Origin: Pseudomonas hefeiensis | Lineage (GTDB): Bacteria > Pseudomonadota > Gammaproteobacteria > Pseudomonadales > Pseudomonadaceae | Length of the DNA stretch: 64,000 nt | Direction of reading: 5' to 3' | Assembly: GCF_030687835.1 (NCBI RefSeq) | Contig: NZ_CP117449.1 | Coordinates: 2,480,001-2,544,000 of the forward strand | Shown here: piece after piece, positions 45,364 through 54,202 of the stretch | Layout of the letters: each line of letters starts with the position of its first letter | Position numbering within the stretch: the first letter of the stretch is position 1 | The notes under the pieces: model-generated | Seen by the model: the letters and a program-made list of their open reading frames with translations, nothing else | Database searches by the model: none | What the model was told of the DNA's origin: nothing | Translations under genes and position numbers: made by a program

Positions 45364-45388
45364 GCAGGTAGCAGGTAGCAGGTAGCAG
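45364..45388. repeat. Short tandem repeat upstream of the LysE gene
   Basis: GCAGGTA occurs three times head to tail (45364, 45371, 45378) and ends in GCAG. It is 18 bases upstream of the exporter start codon, where copy number changes could alter expression. Confidence 0.7.
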
Positions 45389-45553
45389 CCAGCAGCTTAA
45401 GTGATCACAGGCTATTCGTCATGGCGTTCTTTACTCGCATTTTCTGGCTGATTTGGTTCTCATATCATGGGACTGGATCACGCTGATTGTGGTGTTTTTC
45501 ATCGCCCACTTCACGGATCGTGATACATCTGAGAAAACTGCAAAGAGGTCAGC

Positions 45554-45783
45554 ATGGACCGAGCAAAGGGAACCGCCGTTCTCGACAAAACCTTCGGCAT
45601 TCTTGAAGCTATCGGACTCTCCACTGACGGCCTGGATAATCAGCAACTCGCCGCACAGTTGAACCTCCCTCGGGCCACGCTTTATCGCCTACTAATGCTA
45701 CCGCTTGGGCTTTCGCTATCTGGAGTTGGTGCGAGGTGCTTGGATGGAACCGGACCTGATCGCCGCTGCCAGTTTTGAACGTA
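45554..45783 (+). pseudogene. IclR-type regulator, truncated with internal deletion
   Basis: First 47 residues are a normal IclR winged helix: D-K-T-F-G-I-L-E-A-I-G, N-Q-Q-L-A-A-Q-L-N-L-P-R-A-T-L-Y-R-L-L. The frame then jumps; another frame gives R-L-G-F-R-Y-L-E-L-V-R-G-A-W-M-E-P-D-L-I-A-A-A-S-F-E, which belongs some 25 residues later in the family. The effector domain is absent. It is divergent from the LysE gene, its probable former target. Confidence 0.75.
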
Positions 45784-45929
45784 AGCGGACAGTGAACCCA
45801 TCTTGCGTTTTATCTAGTGGTTTTCAGCTCCAGAGTTAGCCGAAGCCGCATCTTCATCAGTCGCGACAAAATAGCTTAAGATCAGGCGAAAGATGGAATG
45901 GAATATCTCGACTAAAGGACACGACATTC

Positions 45930-46295
45930 ATGGAAATCCCCTGTTCTCAAATCAACGAGCGTTTGAACAATCGCCGATTCACGGTAGCGGGCAACACCCA
46001 CGGGCTATCCGGCGCAGGTACCGTATTTCATTACCATGTCGAGGATGATGCCATTTGGGGTACTTACCAAGGCGGCCGCATCCGCATGGGTAATCAAGTC
46101 GGACGTGTGACAGGCGCCGATACCATTGAGCTTCTTTATCATTGCTTAACTACGGACGGTGAGATTCTTACCGGCTGGTCTCGTGGCACGGTAGGTGTTG
46201 ACCACGCAGGACGTACTACTTTGAGCTTCGTATGGGGTTGGTTGTCGGGCGCAACTGGAGGTGGGGAGTCGAGCTATGTCGAGCTTGCCGCGTAG
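45930..46295 (+). CDS. Conserved hypothetical protein
   Basis: 121 aa. I recognise a small family with N-x-R-R-F...G...G-x-G-T-V-F-H-Y-H-V-E-D-D-A-I-W-G-T-Y-Q-G-G-R-I-R-x-G and a later Y-H-C-L-T-T-D-G-E-I-L-T-G; such proteins are sometimes annotated as N-acetylglutamate synthase without support. The pattern of alternating polar and hydrophobic residues suggests a single beta-sheet barrel. No signal or membrane segment. Its stop lies 17 bases before a tnpC remnant, so it marks an edge of the mobile block. Confidence 0.65.
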   Translation: MEIPCSQINERLNNRRFTVAGNTHGLSGAGTVFHYHVEDDAIWGTYQGGRIRMGNQVGRVTGADTIELLYHCLTTDGEILTGWSRGTVGVDHAGRTTLSFVWGWLSGATGGGESSYVELAA

Positions 46296-46312
46296 CGAGT
46301 TGGATTGATTGA

Positions 46313-46530
46313 TTACCCTCGCGCCCATCTATGCGGTAGCAACTCTGAAATCTCAGTCGCCCGCTGCGTCGGCAGGCGCGTGAGAACATCCTTCAGATAA
46401 ACATAAGGATCATGCCCATTCAGCCGCGCAGACTGGATCAAACTCATGATCGCCGCCGCCCGTTTTCCACTGCGTAGCGACCCTGCAAAGAGCCAGTTCT
46501 TGCGTCCAAGAGCCCACGGGCGGATCTGGT
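46313..46530 (-). pseudogene. tnpC: IS66 tnpC, C-terminal remnant interrupted by a group II intron
   Basis: Minus-strand translation N-Q-I-R-P-W-A-L-G-R-K-N-W-L-F-A-G-S, S-G-K-R-A-A-A-I-M-S-L-I-Q-S-A-R-L and L-P-T-Q-R-A to a TAA at 46313 is almost the same as the end of tnpC at 35.7 kb. The sequence begins exactly at the Gln/Asn after the catalytic Glu, where the intron 3' end joins it. The IS66 right terminus is missing. Confidence 0.85.
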
Positions 46531-46573
46531 TGTCGGGTAGTCAGACGCGGTTGCCCGCGTCCACCCCCCCTAA

Positions 46574-46607
46574 GAACCGTGCATGCGAGTTTCCCAGCAC
46601 ACGGCTC
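46574..46607 (-). ncRNA. Group II intron catalytic domain V
   Basis: GAGCCGTGTGCTGGG at one side pairs with the CACGGTTCT side around GAAACTC, the conserved 34-nt domain V of bacterial group II introns, with the AGC catalytic triad zone near the base. It lies in the expected place after the maturase ORF and before domain VI. Confidence 0.8.
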
Positions 46608-46639
46608 AAGCCTCTGCTAAGGTGCCGTTGGGCACCCGG

Positions 46640-47600
46640 TTATACATCGTCGACGTTGGCAAATTGCACATCCCTTGGGCACCGCAGGTGATAGATCTCA
46701 AGATTAGACGCTGCATCCGTCCCGCCGTGACCTGGTTTCACAATATGGCGGCTGTGCCACACGGCGTGTCTTTGGTCACTGGCTTGAAGCAGGCGCAGCA
46801 CCTGCCGCCCTGTTGTACCCATATCCGATACAACTTTGCTCGACCTTTTACGGACGTGAGCATCCTCTTGCCCCAGCGAGACTCGAAGTACTCATCCCAT
46901 TCAGGGTCGTGAGGGTTGGCAGCAGCCTTGATCTTGATATGTCGCACAATTGGCGTGTCCGAGGCGTCCAATAACGTGTACTGACGCTTCCGACCATCGG
47001 CGGATTTTCCAGCACATGAGAATACCCATCGACGCGCCCCTTGTACTTTGAAATACCGATCCTTCACCCATCGGCGTGTCTTGCGAGGGTGGCGACGTAC
47101 CGCCCATCGCCAGAGCATTTCCCACACTGCGCTGTCCACCTGATTGAAGACCTTCTTGGCGACGATATGGCTGTGATAGTTCGCCCAGCCCCGTAGAACC
47201 GGGTTGAGCAAACCTATCAAGTTAGCCTGCCGTATCGTTTTGTTGGTCTTGATCAACTCTCGCAGCTTGGCAAGTAAAGCCCCGATGTTCGCCTTGGACG
47301 GCTTGATCAGGAGCTTGCCGTTGTACTTGCGCAGGTTCCAACCGAGGAGGTCGAACCCGTCCCCTATGTGCGTTATTTTGGTTTTTTCCGGAGAGAGGAC
47401 AAGTCCACGCTCTGCCAGAAATTCAACCACGGCGGGCCTGACTTCATTTTTCAGCCACTCTTTCGAACAGCCAGTGATGATGAAGTCGTCTGCATGACGC
47501 ACCATCTGCATTTTTCGGGCTGTCCACTTTGCGTTGGGAAACCTCTTTGCCAGCATCGCTTTCAACCCATCCAGCGTCATGTTCGCCAACACTGGGGATC
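46640..47600 (-). pseudogene. Group II intron RT-maturase with HNH end, partial
   Basis: Starts at S-P-V-L-A-N-M-T-L-D-G, just after the RT QGG motif; R-H-A-D-D-F-I-I-T-G holds the two catalytic Asp. The maturase X domain follows (Y-H-S-H-I-V-A-K-K-V-F...W-R-W-A-V-R-R-H-P-R-K-T), then C-C-A-C-F-K-P-V-T-K-D-T-P of an HNH nuclease. A two-base insertion near 46755 shifts the frame; the other frame continues W-H-S-R-H-I-V-K-P-G-H-G-G-T-D and L-R-C-P. N-terminal RT is missing. Confidence 0.85.
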
Positions 47601-47709
47601 TCTCGCCGTTGCTGTCGTACATCCTGCTCAACGAACTCGACCGCGAATTGGAACGGCGGGGCCATCGCTTCGTGCGCTATGCCGATGATGCGAACATTTA
47701 CGTGCGTAT
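47600..47709 (+). pseudogene. Second group II intron RT fragment, opposite strand
   Basis: L-S-P-L-L-S-Y-I-L-L-N-E-L-D-R-E-L-E-R-R-G-H-R-F-V-R-Y-A-D-D-A-N-I-Y-V-R is RT motif 4-5 of a different intron protein class (YADD). It begins at the same QGG-SP motif where the minus-strand RT ends and is cut at 47710 by the end of an IS3 element. Split into two parts here to stay readable; the longest run joins L-D-R-E with R-Y-A-D-D. Confidence 0.8.
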
Positions 47710-47999
<290 letters not shown>

Positions 48000-48002
48000 C
48001 TT

Positions 48003-48600
48003 TTGTCGACGCACAGGTGAGGCTGACGTCCAAGGGGAACACGCAAATGTTCATCGGAGTGTATGCATCGAGCGGGATGGCTTTGCATGAAGAAGCAGTT
48101 GATTCCAGGCCGGGTGAGTTAATGACTCGTGCTTTGGCATGGGGCGTAGGGTGTGCAAGGCGAATCGCGGTCGGTCTCGCTGGGGGCAGCGCCGGCAGCC
48201 TCGGAGTCAACAAGATATCGTATCTAGAGAAGAAGTGACGCATGCTACGGGTGACTAAGTTTCTTAGATGCATGGCCTCAAGCATATCAATAGCCGTAAG
48301 TTGACTCCCCACCTGGGGCAGCTAAAGAGTGGCAGACTCTAGGGTGCTGGCATCGATGGGGCCGCCGGTTCCCACAGCGATCGCGTTGATCCAGGCAGCG
48401 GTGTTCGCCGACCAAAATCGGGCATTCTTCTCAACGAAACTTTCCCAGCTTAGACCGATATCCAAGCTGACCTCCTCAACGCTGTGGCCCATGCTTTGGA
48501 GCTGAGCAGCGACATCACGAGTAGCTTTCGCGACCGGCTCGACGGAGCGGGTCGCATTGAGTGGATGTACGAGAAGGCCAATGATTAGTGATCCTGGCTC
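48003..48600 (-). pseudogene. Amidase-signature protein remnant
   Basis: Minus strand from about 48600: I-I-G-L-L-V-H-P-L, V-E-P-V-A-K-A-T-R-D-V-A-A-Q-L, S-M-G-H-S-V-E-E-V, E-S-A-T-L, an in-frame TAG (48331-48333), then S-Q-L-T-A-I-D-M-L-E-A-M, S-R-Y-D-I-L-L-T-P-R-L. This is the C-terminal half of an amidase (AS family). The catalytic Ser-Ser-Lys half is absent, and the end is unmatched. It was cut at one side by the IS3 end and at the other by the etf operon. Confidence 0.7.
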
Positions 48601-48626
48601 GCGAGTAAACGACTTTTATGAAACTG

Positions 48627-49556
48627 TCAGAGGCTTCGTTCAAGTTGAGGGATGGCTTCAAATAAATCTGCCACGAGCCCATAGTCGGCCACATGGAAGA
48701 TCGGCGCTTCTTCGTCCTTGTTGATCGCAACGATCACTTTGGAGTCTTTCATGCCGGCCAGGTGCTGGATCGCGCCAGAGATACCGACCGCGATGTACAG
48801 CTGTGGCGCAACGATTTTGCCGGTCTGACCGACCTGCATGTCGTTGGGGACGAAACCGGAGTCAACTGCGGCGCGGGAAGCACCAACAGCAGCGCCCAGC
48901 TTATCGGCCAGGGCGTACAGAGGCTTGAAGTTGTCACCGTTCTGCATGCCGCGACCGCCGGAAACGACGATTTTGGCAGCGGTCAATTCCGGACGATCGG
49001 ACTTGGCCAGTTCTTCGCCGATGAAGCTGGAAGTGCCAGCGTCGTGAGCAGCGGCAACCGCTTCAACCGCTGCCGAACCACCTTCTGCGGCAACCGGGTC
49101 GAAACCGGTGGCACGCACGGTAATCACTTTGATCGCCGCGTTCGACTGCACGGTGGCGATGGCGTTACCGGCATAGATCGGACGCTTGAAGGTGTCGGCG
49201 CTTTCGACCGAGATGATTTCGGAGATCTGATCAACGTCCAGCGCGGCAGCAACGCGCGGCAGGATGTTTTTGCCGTTAGAGGTCGCGGCGGCGAGGATGT
49301 GGCTGTAGCCCTTACCGAGCTCGGCCACCAGCGGCGCGATGTTTTCCGGCAACTGATGCGCGTAAGCGGCGTTGTCCGCGTTCAGCACTTTGCTCACGCC
49401 AGCGATTTTCCCGGCGGCTTCAGCGACCACACCGGCGCCCTGGCCTGCGACCAGCACGTGGATGTCGCCACCGATTTTCACGGCGGCAGCCACGGTGTTC
49501 AGCGTGGCCGGGGCCAGCACGTTGTTGTCGTGTTCGGCGATTACGAGAATAGTCAT
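48627..49556 (-). CDS. etfA: Electron transfer flavoprotein, alpha subunit
   Basis: 309 aa. N-terminal domain with V-I-A-E-H-D-N-N; C-terminal FAD domain with V-V-S-G-G-R-G-M-Q (about 198-206), [11 protein letters not shown] (about 228-238), G-Q-T-G-K-I-V (about 244-250) and [12 protein letters not shown] (about 256-267). Accepts electrons from flavin dehydrogenases and passes them to ETF-ubiquinone oxidoreductase. Last gene of the six-gene minus operon, one base after etfB. Most of it is GC-rich and close to the Pseudomonas housekeeping form, while its last 50 bases are AT-rich like the surrounding island. Confidence 0.95.
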   Translation of the reverse strand: MTILVIAEHDNNVLAPATLNTVAAAVKIGGDIHVLVAGQGAGVVAEAAGKIAGVSKVLNADNAAYAHQLPENIAPLVAELGKGYSHILAAATSNGKNILPRVAAALDVDQISEIISVESADTFKRPIYAGNAIATVQSNAAIKVITVRATGFDPVAAEGGSAAVEAVAAAHDAGTSSFIGEELAKSDRPELTAAKIVVSGGRGMQNGDNFKPLYALADKLGAAVGASRAAVDSGFVPNDMQVGQTGKIVAPQLYIAVGISGAIQHLAGMKDSKVIVAINKDEEAPIFHVADYGLVADLFEAIPQLERSL

Positions 49557-49557
49557 A

Positions 49558-50307
49558 TCAGATCACCTTCGCTTCGTTTTTCAGTTTCTCGACCAGTTCA
49601 GCCACCGACTTGACCTTGATGCCCGCGCTGCGTGCCGTCGGCGCTTCGACTTTCAGGGTCTTGTTGGTGGAGGCGGTGGAAACGCCCAAAGCGTCCGGAG
49701 TCAGCACTTCGAGAGGCTTCTTCTTGGCTTTCATGATGTTTGGCAGGGACGCGTAGCGCGGCTCGTTCAAACGCAGGTCGGTGGTGACGATGGCCGGCAG
49801 TTTCAGCGAAACCGTCTGCGCGCCGCCGTCGATTTCACGGGTTACCGCAACGCTGTCGCCGGACACTTCGACTTTCGAGGCGAAGGTGCCCTGACCGTAG
49901 CCGCTCAGTGCCGCGAGCATCTGGCCGGTCTGGTTGTTGTCGCTGTCGATCGCCTGTTTGCCAAGGATCACCAGTTGCGGCTGCTCCTTGTCGACCACGG
50001 CCTTGAGCAGCTTGGCCACGGCGAGGGAAGTGAGGTCTTCGGCGGATTCGACGAGGATGGCGCGATCGGTGCCCAGTGCCAGCGCGGTGCGCAGTTGCTC
50101 CTGAGCGGTGGTCGGGCCGATGGAGACGACGACGATTTCAGTGGCCACGCCTTTCTCTTTCAGCCGTACAGCTTCCTCAACGGCTATCTCGCAAAACGGG
50201 TTAAGTGCCATTTTCGTGTTCGATAGGTTGATGCCTGAATTATCAGATATAATTGATGCCTTAACATTTGAATCCAAAACTCTTTTTACAGCCACGACGA
50301 TTCGCAT
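49558..50307 (-). CDS. etfB: Electron transfer flavoprotein, beta subunit
   Basis: 249 aa. V-A-V-K-R-V-L-D at the start, [17 protein letters not shown], then [18 protein letters not shown] near 120-135 that binds AMP. The first 35 codons differ from the usual pseudomonad form and use AT-rich codons ([11 protein letters not shown]), while the rest looks like the housekeeping gene. It lies 19 bases after the aminotransferase stop. In this operon ETF is the likely acceptor for the amine dehydrogenase-like flavoprotein encoded at 56.1 kb. Confidence 0.95.
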   Translation of the reverse strand: MRIVVAVKRVLDSNVKASIISDNSGINLSNTKMALNPFCEIAVEEAVRLKEKGVATEIVVVSIGPTTAQEQLRTALALGTDRAILVESAEDLTSLAVAKLLKAVVDKEQPQLVILGKQAIDSDNNQTGQMLAALSGYGQGTFASKVEVSGDSVAVTREIDGGAQTVSLKLPAIVTTDLRLNEPRYASLPNIMKAKKKPLEVLTPDALGVSTASTNKTLKVEAPTARSAGIKVKSVAELVEKLKNEAKVI

Positions 50308-50326
50308 CTTTCGCTCCTAAGGCATC

Positions 50327-51661
50327 TCACTCAATGGTGTCCATGCTCACCAACACGTCATCTACGGCCCCCTCTACCGCCTGAGTGATGAGATCGATGT
50401 CTTCATTATTCATCGGCGTGGACAGTGCAATGAGGCCGTTGTTGGCGACTAGCACTCCACGGTTAATCAGCCCATGAACAAATACGGATAACCTTCGAGC
50501 TGTTTCAGTGTCTTGAAAGGCCGATCGATAATCTGTTACATCGCTGGAAGTAAGGTGTACTTTAATCAGCGAGCCCATTCCAACGGCCTTACCGGCAAGC
50601 TTTCGTGCAGTTAAGATTTTATTGATCGCTGCTCTAAGCTTGGATCCCATCTCATCCAAATGATCGAATGATTTTTGATCCAATAACTGCATGGCTGCCA
50701 ATCCGGCGGTCATAGAGATGGGATTGGCCGAGAAGGTGCCTCCATGGGGTAGCGCGGGTTTGCCGTTTGTAGGATCAAAGACCGCCATGACGTCTTCACG
50801 CCCACCTACAGCACCGATGGGAAATCCACCACCTATGATTTTACCAAAGGCGGTCAAATCGGGTTTGACGTCCCAGATCGATTGGGCTCCCCGGTAGCAC
50901 AATCGAAAACTGATGACTTCGTCAAAGATCAACAAGGCGCCGATTTCTTTCACTGTATCTACGAGCGAATTAATAAATTGCTGCGAAGCTGGGATTAATC
51001 CTGCGCGGTTTGGAATTGGGTCGATCAGCACAGCTGCCAGCTCACCAGCATGCAATCTTAGTAGTCTGACGGCGCTCTCGGGATCGTTAAAGGGAATTGT
51101 AATTACGTCTGTGAGGACGGAGCCAGGTGTTCCTTTTGCATATGGCACGGAGGAAGGAGTGTCGTCTTCGCCCCATTCTTTCGGCCTGGGATCAAGACTT
51201 ACTTCTGCATAATCGTAGGAGCCGTGGTAAGCCCCTTCGACTTTGGCGATTTTAGCCCGGCCGGTAAAGGCTCTAGCGGCTTTAATTGCCATCATCACCG
51301 CCTCTGTACCAGAGTTGGTGAACCGTACCCGATCGATTGATTCAACTCGACTACACAACAACTCTGCTAGATCGATTTCCGAAGCCGTGGGCAAGCCGAA
51401 TGCCGTTCCATTCTCTAGCTGTTTTTTAACTACGGCATTGATAATAGGGTTCGCATAACCGTGAATGTGAGATGTGAAATTGTTGATACAGTCGATTCTG
51501 ACATCACCATCTGCATCCCATACGCGACATCCTGCGCCTTTGACGGCGTAGATGGGATAGGGCTTCATGTACACGGTTGTACGCGTATTGCCTCCTGGAA
51601 GGTATTTCAATGCACGCTCATGAAGCTTCGCCGAAGCAGAGTCGAAACTAGGATAATACAT
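50327..51661 (-). CDS. Class III aminotransferase (GSA aminomutase-like)
   Basis: 444 aa. PLP lysine in T-A-F-G-K-I-I-G-G-G-F-P-I-G (about 265-278), preceded by F-D-E-V-I-S-F-R with the PLP-ring Asp, and N-S-G-T-E-A-V-M near 115. The glutamate-1-semialdehyde aminomutase subfamily includes aminotransferases that act on beta-amino acids. That fits the neighbours: it sits 2 bases from CoA-transferase B and 19 from etfB, in an operon that ends in 3-oxoacid activation and thiolysis. It could convert 3-aminoadipate or another 3-amino acid to the 3-oxo acid. Not the haem-biosynthetic HemL, which is longer in motif details and unlinked. Confidence 0.82.
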   Translation of the reverse strand: MYYPSFDSASAKLHERALKYLPGGNTRTTVYMKPYPIYAVKGAGCRVWDADGDVRIDCINNFTSHIHGYANPIINAVVKKQLENGTAFGLPTASEIDLAELLCSRVESIDRVRFTNSGTEAVMMAIKAARAFTGRAKIAKVEGAYHGSYDYAEVSLDPRPKEWGEDDTPSSVPYAKGTPGSVLTDVITIPFNDPESAVRLLRLHAGELAAVLIDPIPNRAGLIPASQQFINSLVDTVKEIGALLIFDEVISFRLCYRGAQSIWDVKPDLTAFGKIIGGGFPIGAVGGREDVMAVFDPTNGKPALPHGGTFSANPISMTAGLAAMQLLDQKSFDHLDEMGSKLRAAINKILTARKLAGKAVGMGSLIKVHLTSSDVTDYRSAFQDTETARRLSVFVHGLINRGVLVANNGLIALSTPMNNEDIDLITQAVEGAVDDVLVSMDTIE

Positions 51662-51663
51662 GG

Positions 51664-52323
51664 TTAGTCCTCGACCAGAGTGTCGCTGATAAATTCCAAT
51701 TGGGTCAGATCCATCAAATCAGCAATGGTCAGACCCTCGATCAGATTTCGGGCGATAACTCCATTTGGGGTGATGTCAAACGTTGCCATATCCGTGTATA
51801 CGCGGGACACGCAGTTGAGGGCAGTGAATGGGTAGCTGCATTTTTTCACGAGCTTGCTCTCCCCAGATTTGGTGAAGAGCTCCATCATCACATATACATT
51901 TTTCGCTCCAAGTGCTAAGTCCATGGCACCGCCGACTGCCGGGATAGCATCTGCATCACCCGTATGCCAATTCGCTAAATCACCATCTACGGATACTTGA
52001 AATGCCCCAAGAACGCATATGTCCAAATGTCCACCCCGCATCATCGCGAACGAGTCTGCATGATGGAAATAGCTTCCGCCGGGAAGCAGGGTGACCGGCT
52101 GTTTACCGGCGTTTACCAGATCACCATCGATTTCAGCTTCGGGTGGGGCTTTGCCCATTCCAAGAATCCCGTTTTCGCTGTGCAGAATTACTTCTCGATC
52201 ATTAGGTAGATGGTTGGCCACTAGTGTAGGAAGACCGATACCCAAATTAACGTAAGCACCTTCTGTGATATCTGCAGCAACCCGGGCTGCTATCTCGTCA
52301 CGAGTCAATTTTTGCATGATCAT
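51664..52323 (-). CDS. pcaJ: 3-oxoadipate CoA-transferase subunit B (PcaJ-like)
   Basis: 219 aa. Closely follows PcaJ: E-G-A-Y-V-N-L-G-I-G-x-P-T-L-V-A-N, the catalytic Glu in H-S-E-N-G-I-L-G-M-G (about 50-58), H-H-A-D-S-F-A-M-M-R-G-G-H and A-V-G-G-A-M-D-L. The start ATG overlaps the stop of subunit A by four bases. With subunit A it transfers CoA from succinyl-CoA to 3-oxoadipate in the cytoplasm. Here the usual aromatic-degradation genes (pcaHG, catechol) are absent and the neighbours handle amines. Confidence 0.88.
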   Translation of the reverse strand: MIMQKLTRDEIAARVAADITEGAYVNLGIGLPTLVANHLPNDREVILHSENGILGMGKAPPEAEIDGDLVNAGKQPVTLLPGGSYFHHADSFAMMRGGHLDICVLGAFQVSVDGDLANWHTGDADAIPAVGGAMDLALGAKNVYVMMELFTKSGESKLVKKCSYPFTALNCVSRVYTDMATFDITPNGVIARNLIEGLTIADLMDLTQLEFISDTLVED

Positions 52324-52988
52324 CTACCCCCCACGCAATACACCCGCTGGATATGAATTCCTGGTGTGATGACTGACTCGGGATCCAGCTCTCCTAGATC
52401 GACGATTTCCCTAACCTGCACGATTGTGGTGGCTGCAGCAGTTGCCATGATCGGATTAAAATTTCGGGCAGCTTTGCGATAGGTAAGATTCCCCCAGCGA
52501 TCAGCACGATCAGCTCGAATCAGTGCAAAATCAGCTTTGATTGGGTACTGGAGGAGATAGTTTTTACCGTCGATGTTTCGCGCTTCGACACCCTCCGCGA
52601 GCGGTGAGCCATACCCAGTTGGTGAATAGAAAGCACCTATCCCTGCGCCAGCTGCACGGATCCGTTCAGCAAGATTGCCCTGTGGAACAAGCTCAAGCTT
52701 GACGTCACCTCTTCTGTACATTTCATCGAATACATAGGAATCCGCCTGGCGGGGGAAGGAACAAATGATTTTCCTTACTCGCTTCATTTTCAGAAGGGCA
52801 GCCAGTCCGACTTCGCCATTGCCCGCGTTGTTACTGACAACAGTGAGATCTCTAGACCCTTGGGCAATTAAAGCATCAACTAGCGTAGTCGGCTGACCAG
52901 AAGGGCCAAATCCGCCGATCATTATCACGGCTCCATCTGAGATACCGCTCAAGGCGTCCTCCAGGCTTGGCGAGATTTTGTTGATCAC
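52320..52988 (-). CDS. pcaI: 3-oxoadipate CoA-transferase subunit A (PcaI-like)
   Basis: 222 aa. I-M-I-G-G-F-G-P-S-G-Q-P (about 22-33) is the CoA-binding loop; N-N-A-G-N-G-E-V-G-L-A, S-F-P-R-Q-A-D-S-Y-V-F-D-E, R-A-A-G-A-G-I-G-A-F and G-N-L-T-Y-R-K-A-A-R-N-F-N-P are all as in PcaI. It overlaps the thiolase stop by four bases. Slight risk that the true acid is a 3-oxoacid other than 3-oxoadipate, since acetoacetate-type enzymes share much of this sequence. Confidence 0.88.
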   Translation of the reverse strand: MINKISPSLEDALSGISDGAVIMIGGFGPSGQPTTLVDALIAQGSRDLTVVSNNAGNGEVGLAALLKMKRVRKIICSFPRQADSYVFDEMYRRGDVKLELVPQGNLAERIRAAGAGIGAFYSPTGYGSPLAEGVEARNIDGKNYLLQYPIKADFALIRADRADRWGNLTYRKAARNFNPIMATAAATTIVQVREIVDLGELDPESVITPGIHIQRVYCVGGR

Positions 52989-54202
52989 GAGTTTTCACCC
53001 CTCACATTCTCGATCACGATTGCAATACCCTGACCCACTCCGACACACATGGCGCAGAGAGCGAGTCGACCTTCGGTACGTTTGAGGCTGTGCGCAGCTG
53101 TTCCAACCAAGCGTGCTCCACTCATGCCCAGGGGGTGCCCGAGAGCAATGGCTCCACCATGCGGATTTACACGTGGGTCATCATCATCAAGATTCAGACC
53201 TCGTGTTACCGCGAGAGCTTGAGCGGCGAATGCTTCGTTTATCTCTATGAGATCAAAATCATCCATTGTCAGGCCCAAGCGCTTTAACAGCTTCTCTGTT
53301 GCTGGTACTGGGCCGATGCCCATCATTGATGGTTCAACACCGATGGTACTCATTCCGAGAATTCGTGCGATAGGCCGCAAATTGTTGGCGTTGATCCCAG
53401 CTTGGGATGCAATGAGCAGCGCTGCGGCGCCGTCATTAATCCCCGAGGAGTTACCAGCTGTGACGCTGCCATTGGAGGTGACTATTGCTGGCAGCGCGCT
53501 TAACTTGTCTACGGAAATCATTCGAGGATGCTCATCACGGGAAACTGCTATCGGGATGTCATTTCTCTTCTGCTGCACTAGCACTGGAATAATTTCGCTG
53601 TCGAAGACGCCGGCGGCTTGTGCTTTGAGTGCTTTAGATTGGCTTCGAGCCGCGAACAAATCTTGATCTTCTCGGGAAACCTCGTAGCGGTTAGCAACGT
53701 TTTCCGCCGTCTCAGGCATCGAGTCGACGCCATATAGACGCCGTATCTCATTGTTTATAAAACGCCAACCGATTGTGGTGTCGTAAAGGTCGGTACCTCT
53801 TGCGTAAGCACGGTCTGCTTTGGGCATAACGAAGGGGGCACGACTCATGCTCTCAACACCACCAGCAATGACTATTTCGGCTTCTGCGCAATGCAGCATA
53901 CGAGCGGCATACCCAATCGCGTCCATTCCAGAGCCACATAGCCGATTCAAGGTTACAGCGGCCACATCGACCGGTAATCCCGAAATCAATGCCGCCATTC
54001 GCGCCACGTTACGATTGTCTTCTCCGGCTTGGTTGGCGCAGCCAAGAATGACCTCTTCGACCGCATCCATACACAGCGTTGGGCTGCGCTTCATCAAGCC
54101 TTGAATGGCTACGGCAGCCAAGTCATCAGGTCTAATCGATGACAGAGCGCCGCCATACCTCCCAATCGGTGTTCTCACAGCGTCGCAAATGAATGCATCC
54201 AC
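52985..54202 (-). CDS. pcaF: 3-oxoadipyl-CoA thiolase (PcaF-like)
   Basis: 405 aa. Starts D-A-F-I-C-D-A-V-R-T-P-I-G-R-Y-G-G-A-L like PcaF. Nucleophile in L-N-R-L-C-G-S-G-M-D-A (about 90), base His in G-H-P-L-G-M-S-G (about 358), second Cys in C-A-M-C-V-G-V-G-Q-G (about 390), and I-N-E-A-F-A. It cleaves 3-oxoadipyl-CoA to succinyl-CoA and acetyl-CoA. First gene of the minus operon. Upstream is the divergent region with TGTTC palindromes. Overlaps of four bases with the next gene. Confidence 0.88.
   Translation of the reverse strand: MDAFICDAVRTPIGRYGGALSSIRPDDLAAVAIQGLMKRSPTLCMDAVEEVILGCANQAGEDNRNVARMAALISGLPVDVAAVTLNRLCGSGMDAIGYAARMLHCAEAEIVIAGGVESMSRAPFVMPKADRAYARGTDLYDTTIGWRFINNEIRRLYGVDSMPETAENVANRYEVSREDQDLFAARSQSKALKAQAAGVFDSEIIPVLVQQKRNDIPIAVSRDEHPRMISVDKLSALPAIVTSNGSVTAGNSSGINDGAAALLIASQAGINANNLRPIARILGMSTIGVEPSMMGIGPVPATEKLLKRLGLTMDDFDLIEINEAFAAQALAVTRGLNLDDDDPRVNPHGGAIALGHPLGMSGARLVGTAAHSLKRTEGRLALCAMCVGVGQGIAIVIENVRGENS

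Larger units (their letters stand above)
46531..47600 (-). mobile_element. Group II intron, 5'-truncated
   Basis: Read on the minus strand: intron-encoded protein from the middle of the RT domain, then the RNA 3' domains. Domain V is the 34-nt hairpin at 46574-46607 with AGCCG...CGGTTCT arms and a GAAA-type loop region; domain VI follows, with G-tract and CTGAC bulge, and the intron ends near ...CTACCCGAC at about 46531 just before the tnpC exon. The 5' half (EBS loops, RT start) is missing. Confidence 0.82.

Noticed and set aside
48693..50226. Long open frames opposite etfA and etfB
   Set aside because: They are antisense shadows caused by GC-rich codon use; both subunits of ETF are clear on the minus strand.
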